A stretch of DNA of 64,000 bases from Syntrophobacterales bacterium (GCA_031274925.1 JAISPL010000006.1:62001-126000), one strand, 5' to 3'. Numbered from the stretch's first letter, positions 46,498-56,221 are shown. Made by a program: numbers and translations. Notes: generated by a model from the letters alone, not told the origin.

Positions 46498-47829
46498 TCA
46501 CGACTTTTTCTTGAACACCAGCCTGATCGGGGCTCCTGCGAAACCGAAAGCGCTCCTCAGGGAATTTTCCAAGTACCTCTTGTAGTGTTTCTGTATAAGC
46601 TCCGGATGGTTTGAGAAAAGGATAAACGTGGGCGGCAAGGTCTTCGCCTGATTTACATAATTGATCTTTACCTCCGCGTTCCTCTGCCGTGATGGGTTAA
46701 GCTTCCTGTAGAAAAGCTGAAACGCCCTATTCAACTTCGCGGTATCTATCCTTTTCGTCAACTGACTGTATATCCTGAGGTCGGTCTGCAGTATCTGCCC
46801 CATGTGGACTCCGGTCTTCGCGGACGTAAAAATGATTGGAGAAAATGCAGCATGAGGAATCCTCTCCAGGGTCATCCGCCTGTATTCTTCCTCGCTCACC
46901 GTACCTTTCACAAGGTCCCACTTATTGATCACCACGCATATCCCTTTACCCTGGGCCACAACGAGGTGGGCGATGGACGCGTCCTGATGGCTAAGCCCTT
47001 CCTCCGCATCGACGATAAGGTTTACCACAGTCGCTTTTTCGATAGTCTTGAGCGCACTTGACACAGAATATTCTTCTATTTTGCCCGATACCCTGCTTTT
47101 CCTCCTCAGGCCTGCCGTATCAATAAGGGTGATCTCATTGTCTTTGAAGAGTATCGTAGTGTCGATAGCGTCCCTCGTGGTTCCTGCAACATCGCTTACG
47201 ATCATACGTTCCGAGCCTAACAACCGGTTTATTATTGAGGACTTCCCTGTGTTGGGCCTTCCCATCACGGCGATCCTGATCCCCTCTTCAGCCTCACTCT
47301 CGCCTTTCAGGGCGCCGCCGGTCGTCTCGCTCACCATTTTCCCGACGGATGCGATGTCATCAAGAAATTCCCCAAGTCCCCTCCCATGGAGGGCGCTCAT
47401 GGTGTAAAGCTTCTCCGCTCCCAATCCGTAGAACTCCGCGGCATCGGCCTCTCTTTTTTCTGAATCCACCTTGTTGATCACATAAAAGACAGGTTTTTCG
47501 TATTTTCTAATTATCCGGGCAATCTCCACATCCTGTGGCAACATACCGTCTTTTCCGTCCAGTACGAAGATTATAATCGCCGACTCTTCCATGGATATTT
47601 CTATCTGCTTCTTCACGAGAGGGAAAAATCCCTCGTCACTCGACGGTTCAAACCCCCCCGTATCGACTAGGACAAATTCCTGACCCGAGTACTCGAATAC
47701 CCCGTAATTACGATCCCTCGTCACACCCGGAATGTCTTCCGTTATTGCTTTCCTGTGACCTATTAACCTGTTAAACAGTGTCGATTTCCCCACATTGGGA
47801 CGACCCACGATACTTATAATCGGTTTCAA
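46498..47829 (-). CDS. der: Ribosome-assembly GTPase Der (EngA)
   Basis: Der is an essential GTPase with two tandem G domains that helps mature the 50S subunit. The 443-residue protein shows G domain 1 (GRPNVGKSTLFNRL, DTGGFE, NKVD), G domain 2 (GRPNTGKSSIINRLLG, DTAGLRRK, NKWDLV) and a C-terminal KH-like domain (NYVNQAKTLPPTFILFSNHPEL). Length is normal. It is followed by nothing on the same strand before the convergent fcl gene. The MFS transporter gene lies 10 bases upstream, and they may be co-transcribed. Confidence 0.97.
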   Translation of the reverse strand: MKPIISIVGRPNVGKSTLFNRLIGHRKAITEDIPGVTRDRNYGVFEYSGQEFVLVDTGGFEPSSDEGFFPLVKKQIEISMEESAIIIFVLDGKDGMLPQDVEIARIIRKYEKPVFYVINKVDSEKREADAAEFYGLGAEKLYTMSALHGRGLGEFLDDIASVGKMVSETTGGALKGESEAEEGIRIAVMGRPNTGKSSIINRLLGSERMIVSDVAGTTRDAIDTTILFKDNEITLIDTAGLRRKSRVSGKIEEYSVSSALKTIEKATVVNLIVDAEEGLSHQDASIAHLVVAQGKGICVVINKWDLVKGTVSEEEYRRMTLERIPHAAFSPIIFTSAKTGVHMGQILQTDLRIYSQLTKRIDTAKLNRAFQLFYRKLNPSRQRNAEVKINYVNQAKTLPPTFILFSNHPELIQKHYKRYLENSLRSAFGFAGAPIRLVFKKKS

Positions 47830-47839
47830 TACACCGCAC

Positions 47840-49000
47840 CTATCCTTTAAATCGCAAAATGAGGCTTAAAATGAAGCCTATGAGCGGCAGCAACATGATA
47901 GCTTCCAAGGCAAGCGGCACACCCATGGTATCCGCGATGACCCCAAGGAGTGTCACTCCAACACCTCCGGCGCCGATGGCGAAACCAACCAGGAGGCCGG
48001 ATGCGACCCCGAGCCTGTGGGGGAGCAGTTTTTGGCCTATTACCACGGTAACGGAGAAGGTAGAGACAATAAGCGCCCCTTCTACTCCAAGAACCACGAA
48101 AAGAAGCCAGCTTTGGTTAATGAATGGGACGAACATCAGGGGCAGCACAATGGTACCAAGGAACATGGTAAGTCTCAAAAAAGTCCTGAGGCCGATCCTG
48201 TCGGCTATGGGAGACCCTATGAGCGTCCCAAGGGCGCCGCACACGAGGAATGTGAAAACGAGTTTCCCGGCAAAGACGGGCTCCCCTTTCAGATAGTTTA
48301 TGTAATAAAAGGGTATGTAACTGACCAAACCCATCTGGGTCCATGTCCGTGCCACCACTATCCCGATAACCGTGATAAGGGAGAGCATCGCCCCTTTGGG
48401 CGCTGCGGCAGCCGCTGTCTGCCTGTCGGCATGCTCCATTGCGGGGATCGCCACGGTCTTCCTTGCAATGAGAATTACAAGCGTCATAAGGAGTGCCGGA
48501 AGGACTATAACCGGCAGGTATGGGAGGCCCAAATACTGGATGATGTAAACCACGCAGACGGGTCCCAGGGACAGGCCGAGATTGCCTCCCACCGAAAAAA
48601 TGGACATACCCGTGGCGCTTCTTTCGCCGGTAAAGAAATGGGCAGTCTTGTATCCTTCCGGATGATACGCCGCGATCCCGAGACCGCTCAAAGCCGTGAG
48701 AACCAACACCAGAACATAAATATCGGCCAGCGAAAGAAGGGCAAAGCTCATTCCCGCGAAGAGAAGGCCAACGGGAAGAAGGACAGCTTTCTCCTTCTTG
48801 TCCGAATAATAGCCGAAAAGGGGCTGAAGTATGGACGAAGCGAAGTTGGACATGACGAGCACAACGCCGGCCATGGTGTAGGTAAGGGACAGCTTCTCTT
48901 TGAGAAACGGCAGCAACGCCGGCAGGGCCCCCTGATAAATGTCGACTACCATGTGCCCTAAAGAAAGTAAAAGGAGCGCCTTCAGGTTAAATTTTTTCAT
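47840..49000 (-). CDS. Major facilitator superfamily transporter (Fsr-like)
   Basis: The 386-residue membrane protein has about 12 helices and the MFS loop motif between helices 2 and 3 (PLFGYYSDKKEKAVLLPVG). The opening LLSLGHMVVDIYQGALPALLPFLKEKLSLTY (segments in order) closely matches fosmidomycin-resistance-type MFS proteins. It may export a small compound, but the substrate cannot be told. Its start overlaps the Nudix gene by 14 bases, so it is translationally coupled to it. Confidence 0.9.
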   Translation of the reverse strand: MKKFNLKALLLLSLGHMVVDIYQGALPALLPFLKEKLSLTYTMAGVVLVMSNFASSILQPLFGYYSDKKEKAVLLPVGLLFAGMSFALLSLADIYVLVLVLTALSGLGIAAYHPEGYKTAHFFTGERSATGMSIFSVGGNLGLSLGPVCVVYIIQYLGLPYLPVIVLPALLMTLVILIARKTVAIPAMEHADRQTAAAAAPKGAMLSLITVIGIVVARTWTQMGLVSYIPFYYINYLKGEPVFAGKLVFTFLVCGALGTLIGSPIADRIGLRTFLRLTMFLGTIVLPLMFVPFINQSWLLFVVLGVEGALIVSTFSVTVVIGQKLLPHRLGVASGLLVGFAIGAGGVGVTLLGVIADTMGVPLALEAIMLLPLIGFILSLILRFKG

Positions 49001-49553
49001 CTTCCAATATTCTTTTAAGCCTGAACAGGATCCGGCATGTGGCGCCCCATATCCTGTCGCCGTTGAAATCGAAAGAAGTGGCCATGATTGTCTTGCCTAA
49101 ATGTTCGACATTTTCCATCACGGGCGTCGCTTCCATGAGATGCTTGAGGGGCATGAAGATCATGTACGCTACTTCCCCGGGGTTCGTCCTGAATTCATAG
49201 GGATAGGGAATAATCCCCACATACGGGGTGATAACAAAACCAGTGAACGTGTACATATCGTCTATTTTTCCGATAATTTCCACATCCTCCGCCGACACCC
49301 CTATTTCTTCGCAACACTCTCTGAGCGCCGTATTCATTGTGCCGCCGTCCTCATCTTCACACATACCTCCGGGAAAGGAAACTTCACCCTTATGCAGGCT
49401 CACCGTTTGGCTTCTCTTGGTAAGGACGATATAGACATTTCCATCTTTTTGGAAAATGGGTATGACAACTCCGGCGCATATGCCTTCGCACCCTTCAATT
49501 ACCTTTGCTTCGTAATTTTTCAGCCTCTCTCTTATGAACGCAGGGGTCATCAC
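48987..49553 (-). CDS. Nudix hydrolase, probable CoA pyrophosphatase
   Basis: The 188-residue protein hydrolyses a nucleoside diphosphate linked to another moiety. The Nudix box is GGMCEDEDGGTMNTALRECCEEIG, where the glutamates RECCEEIG bind metal. The preceding LTKRSQTVSLHKGEVSFPGG fits the signature of CoA diphosphatases (YeaB/NUDT7 type). Thus CoA or acyl-CoA is the likely substrate. It overlaps the MFS gene. No ribosome binding site is clear for the first ATG (MMTPAFI). Confidence 0.9.
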   Translation of the reverse strand: MMTPAFIRERLKNYEAKVIEGCEGICAGVVIPIFQKDGNVYIVLTKRSQTVSLHKGEVSFPGGMCEDEDGGTMNTALRECCEEIGVSAEDVEIIGKIDDMYTFTGFVITPYVGIIPYPYEFRTNPGEVAYMIFMPLKHLMEATPVMENVEHLGKTIMATSFDFNGDRIWGATCRILFRLKRILEDEKI

Positions 49554-49879
49554 GGCTTATTGTAACAGCTAAGAGGAAGGAAAGCAATTTTGAGCAGTTA
49601 ACGCAAGGGTTTTCCGGAGAACATATAGCGCCGCAGGCGCTGACATTAGGAACAAGAGAGTGTCAATCCTTGGGACGCATCTTCTGCAAATTAAGGCGAC
49701 AAGGCGGGAGCTAAGAGACGGCAACGACATTACGCCAAGAAAACGATTAGGATGGGTGATCGTATTCTTTCTTTAAGGCCGAGGCGGCATACCGATCAGC
49801 CCCGGAGACATACTTTTGACTAAGGCCAGGACGCCGGCTGTGCCAGCGACAACGGCATGGAAAAGAAAACAGTCGTCCA
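49554..49879. other. Intergenic stretch, nothing recognised
   Basis: About 325 bases. A small hairpin agcgcc-gca-ggcgct occurs at 49628-49642. No gene is supported. Confidence 0.35.
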
Positions 49880-51061
49880 TCAAAAGTCTTCATATAGTTC
49901 GCCGAACCTTATTCCCGCTATGGTCTTCTCTCTGTACTGTTCCACGAATTTCTCCTTAGCTTCCTGTAAACGCTTCGACTGGACGCCGTTTTCTATTGAG
50001 GTATACGCTTCCACAAAGGCCCCAAGGTCGTCGGCAGCCTTTACAAGGGCGCCGTCCCTCGGGTTGAACTCATCGGAGTTGTATTCTGTCGATATCACCT
50101 CTGACGTGGTTTCCATCATTTTACCGTTTAAGGTCACTCTCCCCGCAAACTCGTTGTCGGTAAACATCTTCATCTCCTCGTGCCATACTTCTGGGATGAG
50201 ATTGTAGACCTCTTTTTCCATCTGTTCGCGCTCGTATGTCTTTATCAGTTCCTCAAGACCCTCAATGGAACGCTTCACAGGCGAGATAATGTCCCTGGTG
50301 AGCACTTCCGGCAGGTCATGAAAAAGACCGGTGAAATAGTTGTTCACGCAACGCCTCGGACAGGCGCCGATCTCCATAGAAAAAAGATACGAGAGAAGGG
50401 CGACTACGAGCATGTGGCCCAGCACGGCGGTCCGGGGCTCCATATTTATATGACCCCATCGGAGCTGAAACCGCAGTTGGCCGCAGAGGTCAATGAAATT
50501 CCTGTATTTTTCCCACAAGGCAAGTTGTTGAATACCTGCCAGATCGTAGTATCCCTCCTGCTTTTCTCTAAGGAGGGCCTTAATCCGGCGTATTTCGTAT
50601 CCTTCCTGGTTTGCCCGCTCAATAATGTCGAATTCCCATTGTGTGGAAAAGAAATGGGCGGCGCTCAAAATCCTCTTGTTGATCGTATCGTCTCTTTTTC
50701 GGAAGTAATTCCTGAATCCATCATTCAATTCTTTTCCAAGAGGCGAAAGGATGGGCTTGAGCCGATTGAAGACCCATTCATTGAGCTGCTGATACCTCTC
50801 GTCGTCCTGCTTGATCCGGTCAAAGACCTGGGGCTTTAGGTCAGTAATAACAAGGCGCTGGAGGAACTCAAAAAGCCCTCCCTCAATTATGTCGCGCCAA
50901 CTGAAGCCTGGGGCGCCTTCTTCGAATTTCCCGAGGAAGTAGGCGATTATCATCTTATGGGCCTGTTTGTCAAGCTCACGGAGTTCAACGGAGCGGATCT
51001 TGTCGTTCCATCGCTGCATACTGGCAGCCTCTTGGATGGCAAGTATGAAAGCCTTTCTCAT
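49880..51061 (-). CDS. HD-domain phosphohydrolase of unknown substrate
   Basis: The 393-residue protein has an HD-type metal site in its centre. The histidine in VLGHMLVVALLSYLFSM is followed by YFTGLFHDLPEVLTRDIISPVK with the HD pair, and a later aspartate lies in ALVKAADDLGAFVEAYTS. This matches YfbR-like or HD_3 proteins. Those proteins remove phosphates from nucleotides, but the substrate cannot be read. The N-terminal 180 residues are helical and have no recognised domain. It is not close to other genes on the same strand. Confidence 0.85.
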   Translation of the reverse strand: MRKAFILAIQEAASMQRWNDKIRSVELRELDKQAHKMIIAYFLGKFEEGAPGFSWRDIIEGGLFEFLQRLVITDLKPQVFDRIKQDDERYQQLNEWVFNRLKPILSPLGKELNDGFRNYFRKRDDTINKRILSAAHFFSTQWEFDIIERANQEGYEIRRIKALLREKQEGYYDLAGIQQLALWEKYRNFIDLCGQLRFQLRWGHINMEPRTAVLGHMLVVALLSYLFSMEIGACPRRCVNNYFTGLFHDLPEVLTRDIISPVKRSIEGLEELIKTYEREQMEKEVYNLIPEVWHEEMKMFTDNEFAGRVTLNGKMMETTSEVISTEYNSDEFNPRDGALVKAADDLGAFVEAYTSIENGVQSKRLQEAKEKFVEQYREKTIAGIRFGELYEDF

Positions 51062-51223
51062 ATATTAAGGATACCAGCGTGTTACGAAATTAGCAAGGAG
51101 GTTAATTGACTTAAATAACAGAAGCCTTCTGTTGGCAAAATAGATATCCTCTCGCACGATTAGAGACTTCTGGTAAAAACGCTTGTTTTATGTTATACAG
51201 AATGCGGAGAAACAAGGACGACA

Positions 51224-52099
51224 ATGTATTTTCAGGACCTTATCTTTGCGCTACAGAAATTTTGGGCCGATCGGGGATGCGTGATTCAGCAGCCTTACGA
51301 TATAGAGGTCGGCGCGGGAACATTCCACCCTGCCACATTCCTTAGATCCTTAGGCCCTGAGCCGTGGAACGTGGCGTATGTCCAGCCGTCAAGAAGACCA
51401 GCCGACGGACGCTACGGCGAAAATCCCAACCGGCTTCAGCACTACTACCAGTTTCAGGTTATAATGAAGCCGTCTCCAAAGGACATCCAGAATCTCTACA
51501 TTGAGAGCCTCCGGAGTTTCGGGATAGACCCCGCTTACCACGACATACGGTTCGTGGAGGACGACTGGGAATCACCTACTCTCGGTGCGTGGGGTCTGGG
51601 CTGGGAGGTATGGCTTGACGGAATGGAGATTACCCAGTTTACCTATTTCCAGCAGACGGGCGGCATAAGTCTCGCCCCCATTACCGTGGAAATCACCTAT
51701 GGCGCAGAACGGATAGCCATGTATCTCCAGGATGTGGACAGCGTCTACAATATAGCATGGAACAAGGATGTTCTTTACGGAGACATCTACCTTGAACCGG
51801 AAAGAGAATATTCCACATATAATTTTGAAGAATCTGATGCGTCCACGCTAAGGGGCATGTTCGACGTGTGTGAGCGGGAAGGAGAAAAACTCACCACCGG
51901 AAGGGAACTCGTCTATCCTTCCTACGATTATTGCCTCAAGTGTTCTCACATATTCAATCTCCTTGACGCAAGAGGGGCGATAAGCGTGACCGAGAGGGCG
52001 AACTACATCGGCAGGGTAAGAAATCTGGCGAAGTTGTGCGCTGAACTTTATATTAAGAAAAGGGAAGCCCAAGGGTTTCCGCTATTGAAAAATACTTAA
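51224..52099 (+). CDS. glyQ: Glycyl-tRNA synthetase alpha subunit
   Basis: GlyQ is the catalytic subunit of the heterotetrameric glycyl-tRNA synthetase. The 291-residue protein contains [43 protein letters not shown], and [30 protein letters not shown] (segments), all highly conserved in the family. Length is normal. It is followed after 77 bases by glyS. A partly palindromic leader (acagaagccttctgt near 51119) precedes it, without a recognised T-box. Confidence 0.97.
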   Translation: MYFQDLIFALQKFWADRGCVIQQPYDIEVGAGTFHPATFLRSLGPEPWNVAYVQPSRRPADGRYGENPNRLQHYYQFQVIMKPSPKDIQNLYIESLRSFGIDPAYHDIRFVEDDWESPTLGAWGLGWEVWLDGMEITQFTYFQQTGGISLAPITVEITYGAERIAMYLQDVDSVYNIAWNKDVLYGDIYLEPEREYSTYNFEESDASTLRGMFDVCEREGEKLTTGRELVYPSYDYCLKCSHIFNLLDARGAISVTERANYIGRVRNLAKLCAELYIKKREAQGFPLLKNT

Positions 52100-52176
52100 A
52101 CATTAACCATGCACAGCGAAAAGTTGAAAAATTTTTGCAGATATGAGACGGGATTTTTCCTTCAAAAAGGAGCGTT

Positions 52177-54249
52177 ATGAGCGACTTTTTGCTTGAGATA
52201 GGTACGGAAGAGATACCGGCGCGGTTCCTAGGACCCGCGAAGGAAGGTCTCTATAAACTGTTGAAAGACGCGCTCGGCGTGGCGTGGATATCCTCAGACA
52301 ATCCTAAAGTATACGCAACGCCCAGGAGGATAGCGGTCATCATAAGGAATGTGGCCGAGAAGCAGGAAGACAGCGTCTCTATAAAGTACGGCCCTCCATA
52401 CAACAAGGCTTTCAACGCCCAGGGACAACCAACTCCCGCTGCCACAGGGTTTGCGAAATCCCAAGGGGTCGCCCTTGATGACCTCAAAAAAGGCATCAAA
52501 GACGGGGTCGAGTTCGTTACCGTGGAGAAAAAGGAAGGCGGAAAGGCCGCAATAGACGTCCTCCCGGGAATCCTTAAAGACGTGGTCTCCCGCATCCCCT
52601 TTCAGAAGCGGATGAGATGGGGTGGCGAGAGCTTCGAGTTTGCAAGGCCTATCCAGTGGCTTGTGGCCCTTTTCGGTGAATCCGTCATTGAATTCAATAT
52701 TGCGGACGTAAAAAGTGGCAGGACGACGCTTGCCCACCGGTTTCTCTCCAAAGGGCCTATCGAGCTTCGTAACCCTTCAGAATATATCGATAAACTAAGA
52801 GAAAATTTCGTGGTCCTTGATGAAGAGGAACGGCTCGATGTAATCCGTAAGGGGATTAGCAAGATTGAGGAAGAAACAGGCGGCCATGTGGTAGAGGACG
52901 AAAGCCTCGTGAGAGAGATCCTCTATATCACCGAGTACCCTTACCCATTGTGCGGCTCTTTCGACGAGCAGTTCCTTGCGATCCCAAAAGAAGTGCTCAT
53001 AAATGTGATGAAATCGCATCAAAAGTATATCCCGCTCCTGAAAGCGGACAATACCCTTATGCCCCGTTTTATCTGCTTCGCCAATACGGCGCCCAAGGAA
53101 GATGCGAATGTCATCAGAGGAAACGAAAAGGTCCTGAGGGCGCGCCTGGCGGACGCCCGGTTCTTCTTTGACGAAGACCGCAAGACGGCAATCTGCGGTC
53201 TCTATGACCGGCTTTCCTCCATCGTATGGCACGTCAAGCTCGGTACCCTCAAGGATAAGACGGAAAGGGTGCACATTATCGCCGACTGCCTGGCGCTGAT
53301 CCTTAATTACCGGAAAGAAGAGAAGATAGAGCGGGCGGTCAGGCTCATCAAATCAGATCTTCTTACTCACATGGTAGGGGAGTTCCCGGAACTCCAGGGG
53401 ACAATGGGAAGGATTTACGCCGAATCCCAAGGGGAAGACCAAGAGGTCGCCAGGGCAATAGAAGACCATTACCTTCCGAGCGGCGGCAACGGCGCCCTCC
53501 CTCAGCACGGTCTCGGCTCGATCATGAGCATCGCGGATAAGATAGACAGCCTGGTCTCTTTCTTCTCCATAGGGATCAACCCAACAGGCAACCTTGATCC
53601 TTTCGCCCTGAGACGACAGGCCCTAGGAATAATGAAGATAGTAATAGGGAAAAAGCTTCACGTCCCACTCAAGGAACTTGTTGAAAAGGCCTACGAGAGC
53701 GGGTCCGCCATCCGTAAGCGGGTCACTCTTGAAGAGACGATGGCTTCCCTTCTTGATTTCATCATCACCCGCTTCAAATTCTCCATGCTGGAGGAGAACC
53801 ACAACCAGGATTTTGTTGAAAGTGTCCTTCCAGGGGTATCCGAAGATATCTACGACGGGTATCTCAGGCTCCTTGCCTTAGAGAGCCAGAAGTCACTCCA
53901 GGATTTTAAGCGGCTCATGGTGGGCTTCCGAAGGGTGTATAACATTACAAAGACCCTCGCTGAAGACCGAGAGGTTGAAATATCTCTTCTCAGGGAAAAA
54001 GAAGAAAAGGCCCTTTTCGATCTCTACAAAGAGACGAAGGATACGTTCTTCTCGGCGATGGATGCGAAGAGGTATGCAGACGCCCTTACCGTCCTGGTGG
54101 GTTTCAAGGAAACCATCGATAATTTTTTCGATAAAGTGTTCGTCATGGACAAAAACGACGCAGTCAAAAACAATAGGCTCGCCCTTCTGAAAAAAATTAA
54201 AAATATGTTTCTGCGCTACGGAGATTTCCCCAAAATTCGTGTTGAATGA
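52177..54249 (+). CDS. glyS: Glycyl-tRNA synthetase beta subunit
   Basis: GlyS binds tRNA(Gly) and completes the synthetase. The 690-residue protein starts MSDFLLEIGTEEIPARFL, as usual. It includes the HD-like region (LADARFFFDEDRKT; LPQHGLGSIMSIADKIDSLVSFF; GINPTGNLDPFALRRQALGI) and ends with the anticodon-binding domain (FFDKVFVMDKNDAVKNNRLALLKKI). Length is typical. The ribosome binding site AAAAAGGAGCG is good. Downstream a relic of the ppdK gene begins 11 bases after the stop. Confidence 0.97.
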   Translation: MSDFLLEIGTEEIPARFLGPAKEGLYKLLKDALGVAWISSDNPKVYATPRRIAVIIRNVAEKQEDSVSIKYGPPYNKAFNAQGQPTPAATGFAKSQGVALDDLKKGIKDGVEFVTVEKKEGGKAAIDVLPGILKDVVSRIPFQKRMRWGGESFEFARPIQWLVALFGESVIEFNIADVKSGRTTLAHRFLSKGPIELRNPSEYIDKLRENFVVLDEEERLDVIRKGISKIEEETGGHVVEDESLVREILYITEYPYPLCGSFDEQFLAIPKEVLINVMKSHQKYIPLLKADNTLMPRFICFANTAPKEDANVIRGNEKVLRARLADARFFFDEDRKTAICGLYDRLSSIVWHVKLGTLKDKTERVHIIADCLALILNYRKEEKIERAVRLIKSDLLTHMVGEFPELQGTMGRIYAESQGEDQEVARAIEDHYLPSGGNGALPQHGLGSIMSIADKIDSLVSFFSIGINPTGNLDPFALRRQALGIMKIVIGKKLHVPLKELVEKAYESGSAIRKRVTLEETMASLLDFIITRFKFSMLEENHNQDFVESVLPGVSEDIYDGYLRLLALESQKSLQDFKRLMVGFRRVYNITKTLAEDREVEISLLREKEEKALFDLYKETKDTFFSAMDAKRYADALTVLVGFKETIDNFFDKVFVMDKNDAVKNNRLALLKKIKNMFLRYGDFPKIRVE

Positions 54250-54259
54250 GGAGGTATCC

Positions 54260-54413
54260 ATGAGAAAAAGTACGTGTACCTCTTTGCCGGGAAAAAGACA
54301 GAGGCAGGGGAGCGTTTAAGGAACCCCGCAGGTGGCACAAGGGCGCTGGCCTTACCGGACATGGTCAGGTTCGGCGGCTCGTACGCCTGTGTAAGGACCG
54401 CAAAGCCTCATAG
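54260..54413 (+). pseudogene. ppdK: Remnant of pyruvate, phosphate dikinase N-terminus
   Basis: A strong GAGGAGG ribosome binding site after glyS leads to an ATG (54260) that soon stops. One base shift after the fourth codon opens a frame reading KKYVYLFAGKKTEAGERLRN, then PAGGTRALALPDMV. This resembles the start of pyruvate, phosphate dikinase (KYVYxF...LLGGKGAxLAEM). glyQ, glyS and ppdK are often neighbours in Deltaproteobacteria. Only about 50 codons remain before queH begins. This is a reading by eye, since the remaining similarity is short. Confidence 0.6.
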
Positions 54414-54983
54414 ATGAATTGTGAACGGCAGATGAAGGAGAGATGGGATAAAAAGAGAGTTCTCCTGCATATATGCTGCGCTCCCTGCAGCATATATGTC
54501 TTTCGGAGGTTGAGGGAGGAGGGAGCGGAGGTTTCAGGGTATTTTTATAACCCAAATATCCACCCTTACACGGAATTTATGAAAAGGATTGCCACCCTAA
54601 CAAACTATGCTGAGATATCGTCCTTTCCGCTCGCGGTCGATACGGAGTATGATCTTGAGAGCTTTTTGAAAGGAGCTCTCGCCCGCGGGAAAGACAGGTG
54701 CATCTTTTGCTACCGCATGAGGCTCGAAAAAGCCTTTGTTAAGGCGGCCGAAACAGGTGCGGATGCGTTGACCACGACACTCCTTTACAGTAAGTATCAG
54801 AGGCATGAAGACATAAAAATGATCGCATTGGAACTTTCTGAAAAGTATGGCATCCCTTTCCTTTATGAGGATTTCAGGACCGGATGGAAAGAAGGGATTG
54901 AGAGATCGAAAGCTCTTAATATGTACCGTCAGCCTTATTGCGGCTGCATATTTAGCGAGAAAGAACGCTACGGGGAGAAATAG
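54414..54983 (+). CDS. queH: Epoxyqueuosine reductase QueH
   Basis: QueH reduces epoxyqueuosine to queuosine in tRNA, the last step of that modification, and replaces the B12-dependent QueG in many bacteria. The 189-residue protein has the cysteine motifs LLHICCAPCSIYV, RCIFCYRMRLEKAF and YCGCIFSEKERY, which bind the 4Fe-4S cluster and active-site metal, and FYNPNIHPYTEF. The first ATG lies at 54414, and 54432 (MKERWDKK) is an alternative; neither has a clear ribosome binding site. DNA for the CCAPC motif forms a 12-base inverted repeat. It follows the ppdK relic closely. Confidence 0.93.
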   Translation: MNCERQMKERWDKKRVLLHICCAPCSIYVFRRLREEGAEVSGYFYNPNIHPYTEFMKRIATLTNYAEISSFPLAVDTEYDLESFLKGALARGKDRCIFCYRMRLEKAFVKAAETGADALTTTLLYSKYQRHEDIKMIALELSEKYGIPFLYEDFRTGWKEGIERSKALNMYRQPYCGCIFSEKERYGEK

Positions 54984-54986
54984 GGA

Positions 54987-55199
54987 ATGCAGGGCGCGGG
55001 AAAGCTGCTGGTAGTCCTCGGTATTGTGCTTATCATCGTGGGCCTCGCCTTCATGTTTGGCCACAAGATACCCTATATTGGCAGACTGCCGGGGGATATT
55101 TATATCAGGAAAGAGCGGTTCAGCCTCTACTTCCCGCTTACCACCAGCATTGTTATCAGCATCATACTAACCATATTTTTTTCCATTTTCAGAAAATAG
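54987..55199 (+). CDS. Small membrane protein, DUF2905 family
   Basis: The 70-residue protein has two membrane helices (about residues 5-25 and 48-67), with the conserved loop KIPYIGRLPGDIYIRKERFSLYFPL between them. This is the pattern of the DUF2905 family, whose function is unknown. It starts 3 bases after queH, and the DsbC-like gene starts 9 bases after its stop, so the three genes appear to form an operon. Confidence 0.9.
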   Translation: MQGAGKLLVVLGIVLIIVGLAFMFGHKIPYIGRLPGDIYIRKERFSLYFPLTTSIVISIILTIFFSIFRK

Positions 55200-55208
55200 G
55201 AGGAAGAA

Positions 55209-55982
55209 ATGAAAAAAAGAAGTCCGTCTATACTGTTTATTGCAATATTCATGTTTGCTTTCGCCATTCATGGGTATGCGGACCCTGTCACGGAAGGGAC
55301 CGCCAAAACGAAAAACAACCAAGAAACGGTAACGGTGAAGGAATCTGTGGAAGAAGGGTTCAAGAAAAACTTTCCAAACATAAAGTTTGACGCTATCAAT
55401 CCGACTGATATAAAGGGTATATATGAAGTCGTGGTGGGTACCAAAATAGGGTATTTCGCACCCGAAACCGGCTATCTCATTGTCGGTGAGATAAGAGATA
55501 AAAGCGGGGCCAACCTTACGGCAAACAGAAGAAATGAGATCATTGCCTCTAAAGCAAAAAGCCTTCCCCTTGATAAGGCGATAAAGATCGGCTCTGGGCC
55601 ATCAACGGTCATAGAATTTACCGATCCGGACTGCCCGTTCTGCAGGAAGGCGTCCACTTTCCTCAACCAAAAGACGGACGCGACAAGGTATATATTCTTC
55701 GTACCTCTGCCCAATCATCCCGATGCAGAGAACAAGGCTAGGTTTGTATTCTGCGCCACAGACCGGGCCAAGGCATACGAAGAGGCCATGACCGGGAAAC
55801 TGGATGACAAGAAATATGAAACATGCAAAAAACCAGAGGTGGAAGGCCTCCTCAAAGCACACAAAGGGCTTGCCAATAAAATGGGTATAAGCAGTACACC
55901 TTTCTTTATAGCAAACGGCAAAGCGATACCCGGCGCAGACATCCCGAAACTTGAGGAAGCATTGAAGCAGGACGGGAAGTAA
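55209..55982 (+). CDS. Thiol:disulfide interchange protein, DsbC-like
   Basis: The 257-residue exported protein has a signal peptide (hydrophobic core LFIAIFMFAFAIHGYA) and an N-terminal DsbC dimerisation-like domain. The thioredoxin-like catalytic domain contains TDPDCPFCRKASTFL with the CPFC active site. A second Cys pair (FCATDRAKAYEEA / YETCKKPE) is usual for DsbC. It probably isomerises disulfides in the periplasm. The ribosome binding site AGGAGGAAG is excellent. It is the last gene of the queH run. Confidence 0.9.
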   Translation: MKKRSPSILFIAIFMFAFAIHGYADPVTEGTAKTKNNQETVTVKESVEEGFKKNFPNIKFDAINPTDIKGIYEVVVGTKIGYFAPETGYLIVGEIRDKSGANLTANRRNEIIASKAKSLPLDKAIKIGSGPSTVIEFTDPDCPFCRKASTFLNQKTDATRYIFFVPLPNHPDAENKARFVFCATDRAKAYEEAMTGKLDDKKYETCKKPEVEGLLKAHKGLANKMGISSTPFFIANGKAIPGADIPKLEEALKQDGK

Positions 55983-56221
55983 CCTAAAACAATTTGGCGC
56001 AGAGTGAAATAGACAGTCGTCAGAGCGGGCCTCCCCTTAAGGGCGCTCTGACAAAAAAGCAGCTAAGTATTCCCCTCACCCCTCTTGAGGAGCCAAAAGT
56101 ATACGCCCTTAAGGGGGTCTTTTAAGCGAGAGTTAGGGTGAAAGGGAAATTTTATACAGTTAAAAGGCTTAAAGCGGCTTTAAAAAGCCAAGAATCTGTG
56201 GAATGATGCAGAACAATTCCG
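55983..56221. other. Intergenic stretch after the DsbC-like gene
   Basis: A 9-base hairpin gtcagagcg/cgctctgac (56019-56027 with 56044-56052) follows the gene but is followed by A rather than T, so it is a poor terminator for the plus strand. The rest shows no gene. Confidence 0.4.

Noticed and set aside
48017-48961. Long plus-strand frame of 314 codons
   Set aside because: Antisense to the MFS transporter gene. The translation is hydrophilic and repeat-free, with no recognised domain.
54468-54498. Internal queH hairpin as a terminator or attenuator
   Set aside because: It lies within an intact conserved coding sequence and no T run follows.
56019-56052. Hairpin after the DsbC-like gene as a rho-independent terminator
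   Set aside because: The stem is followed by an A run rather than a T run on the plus strand.
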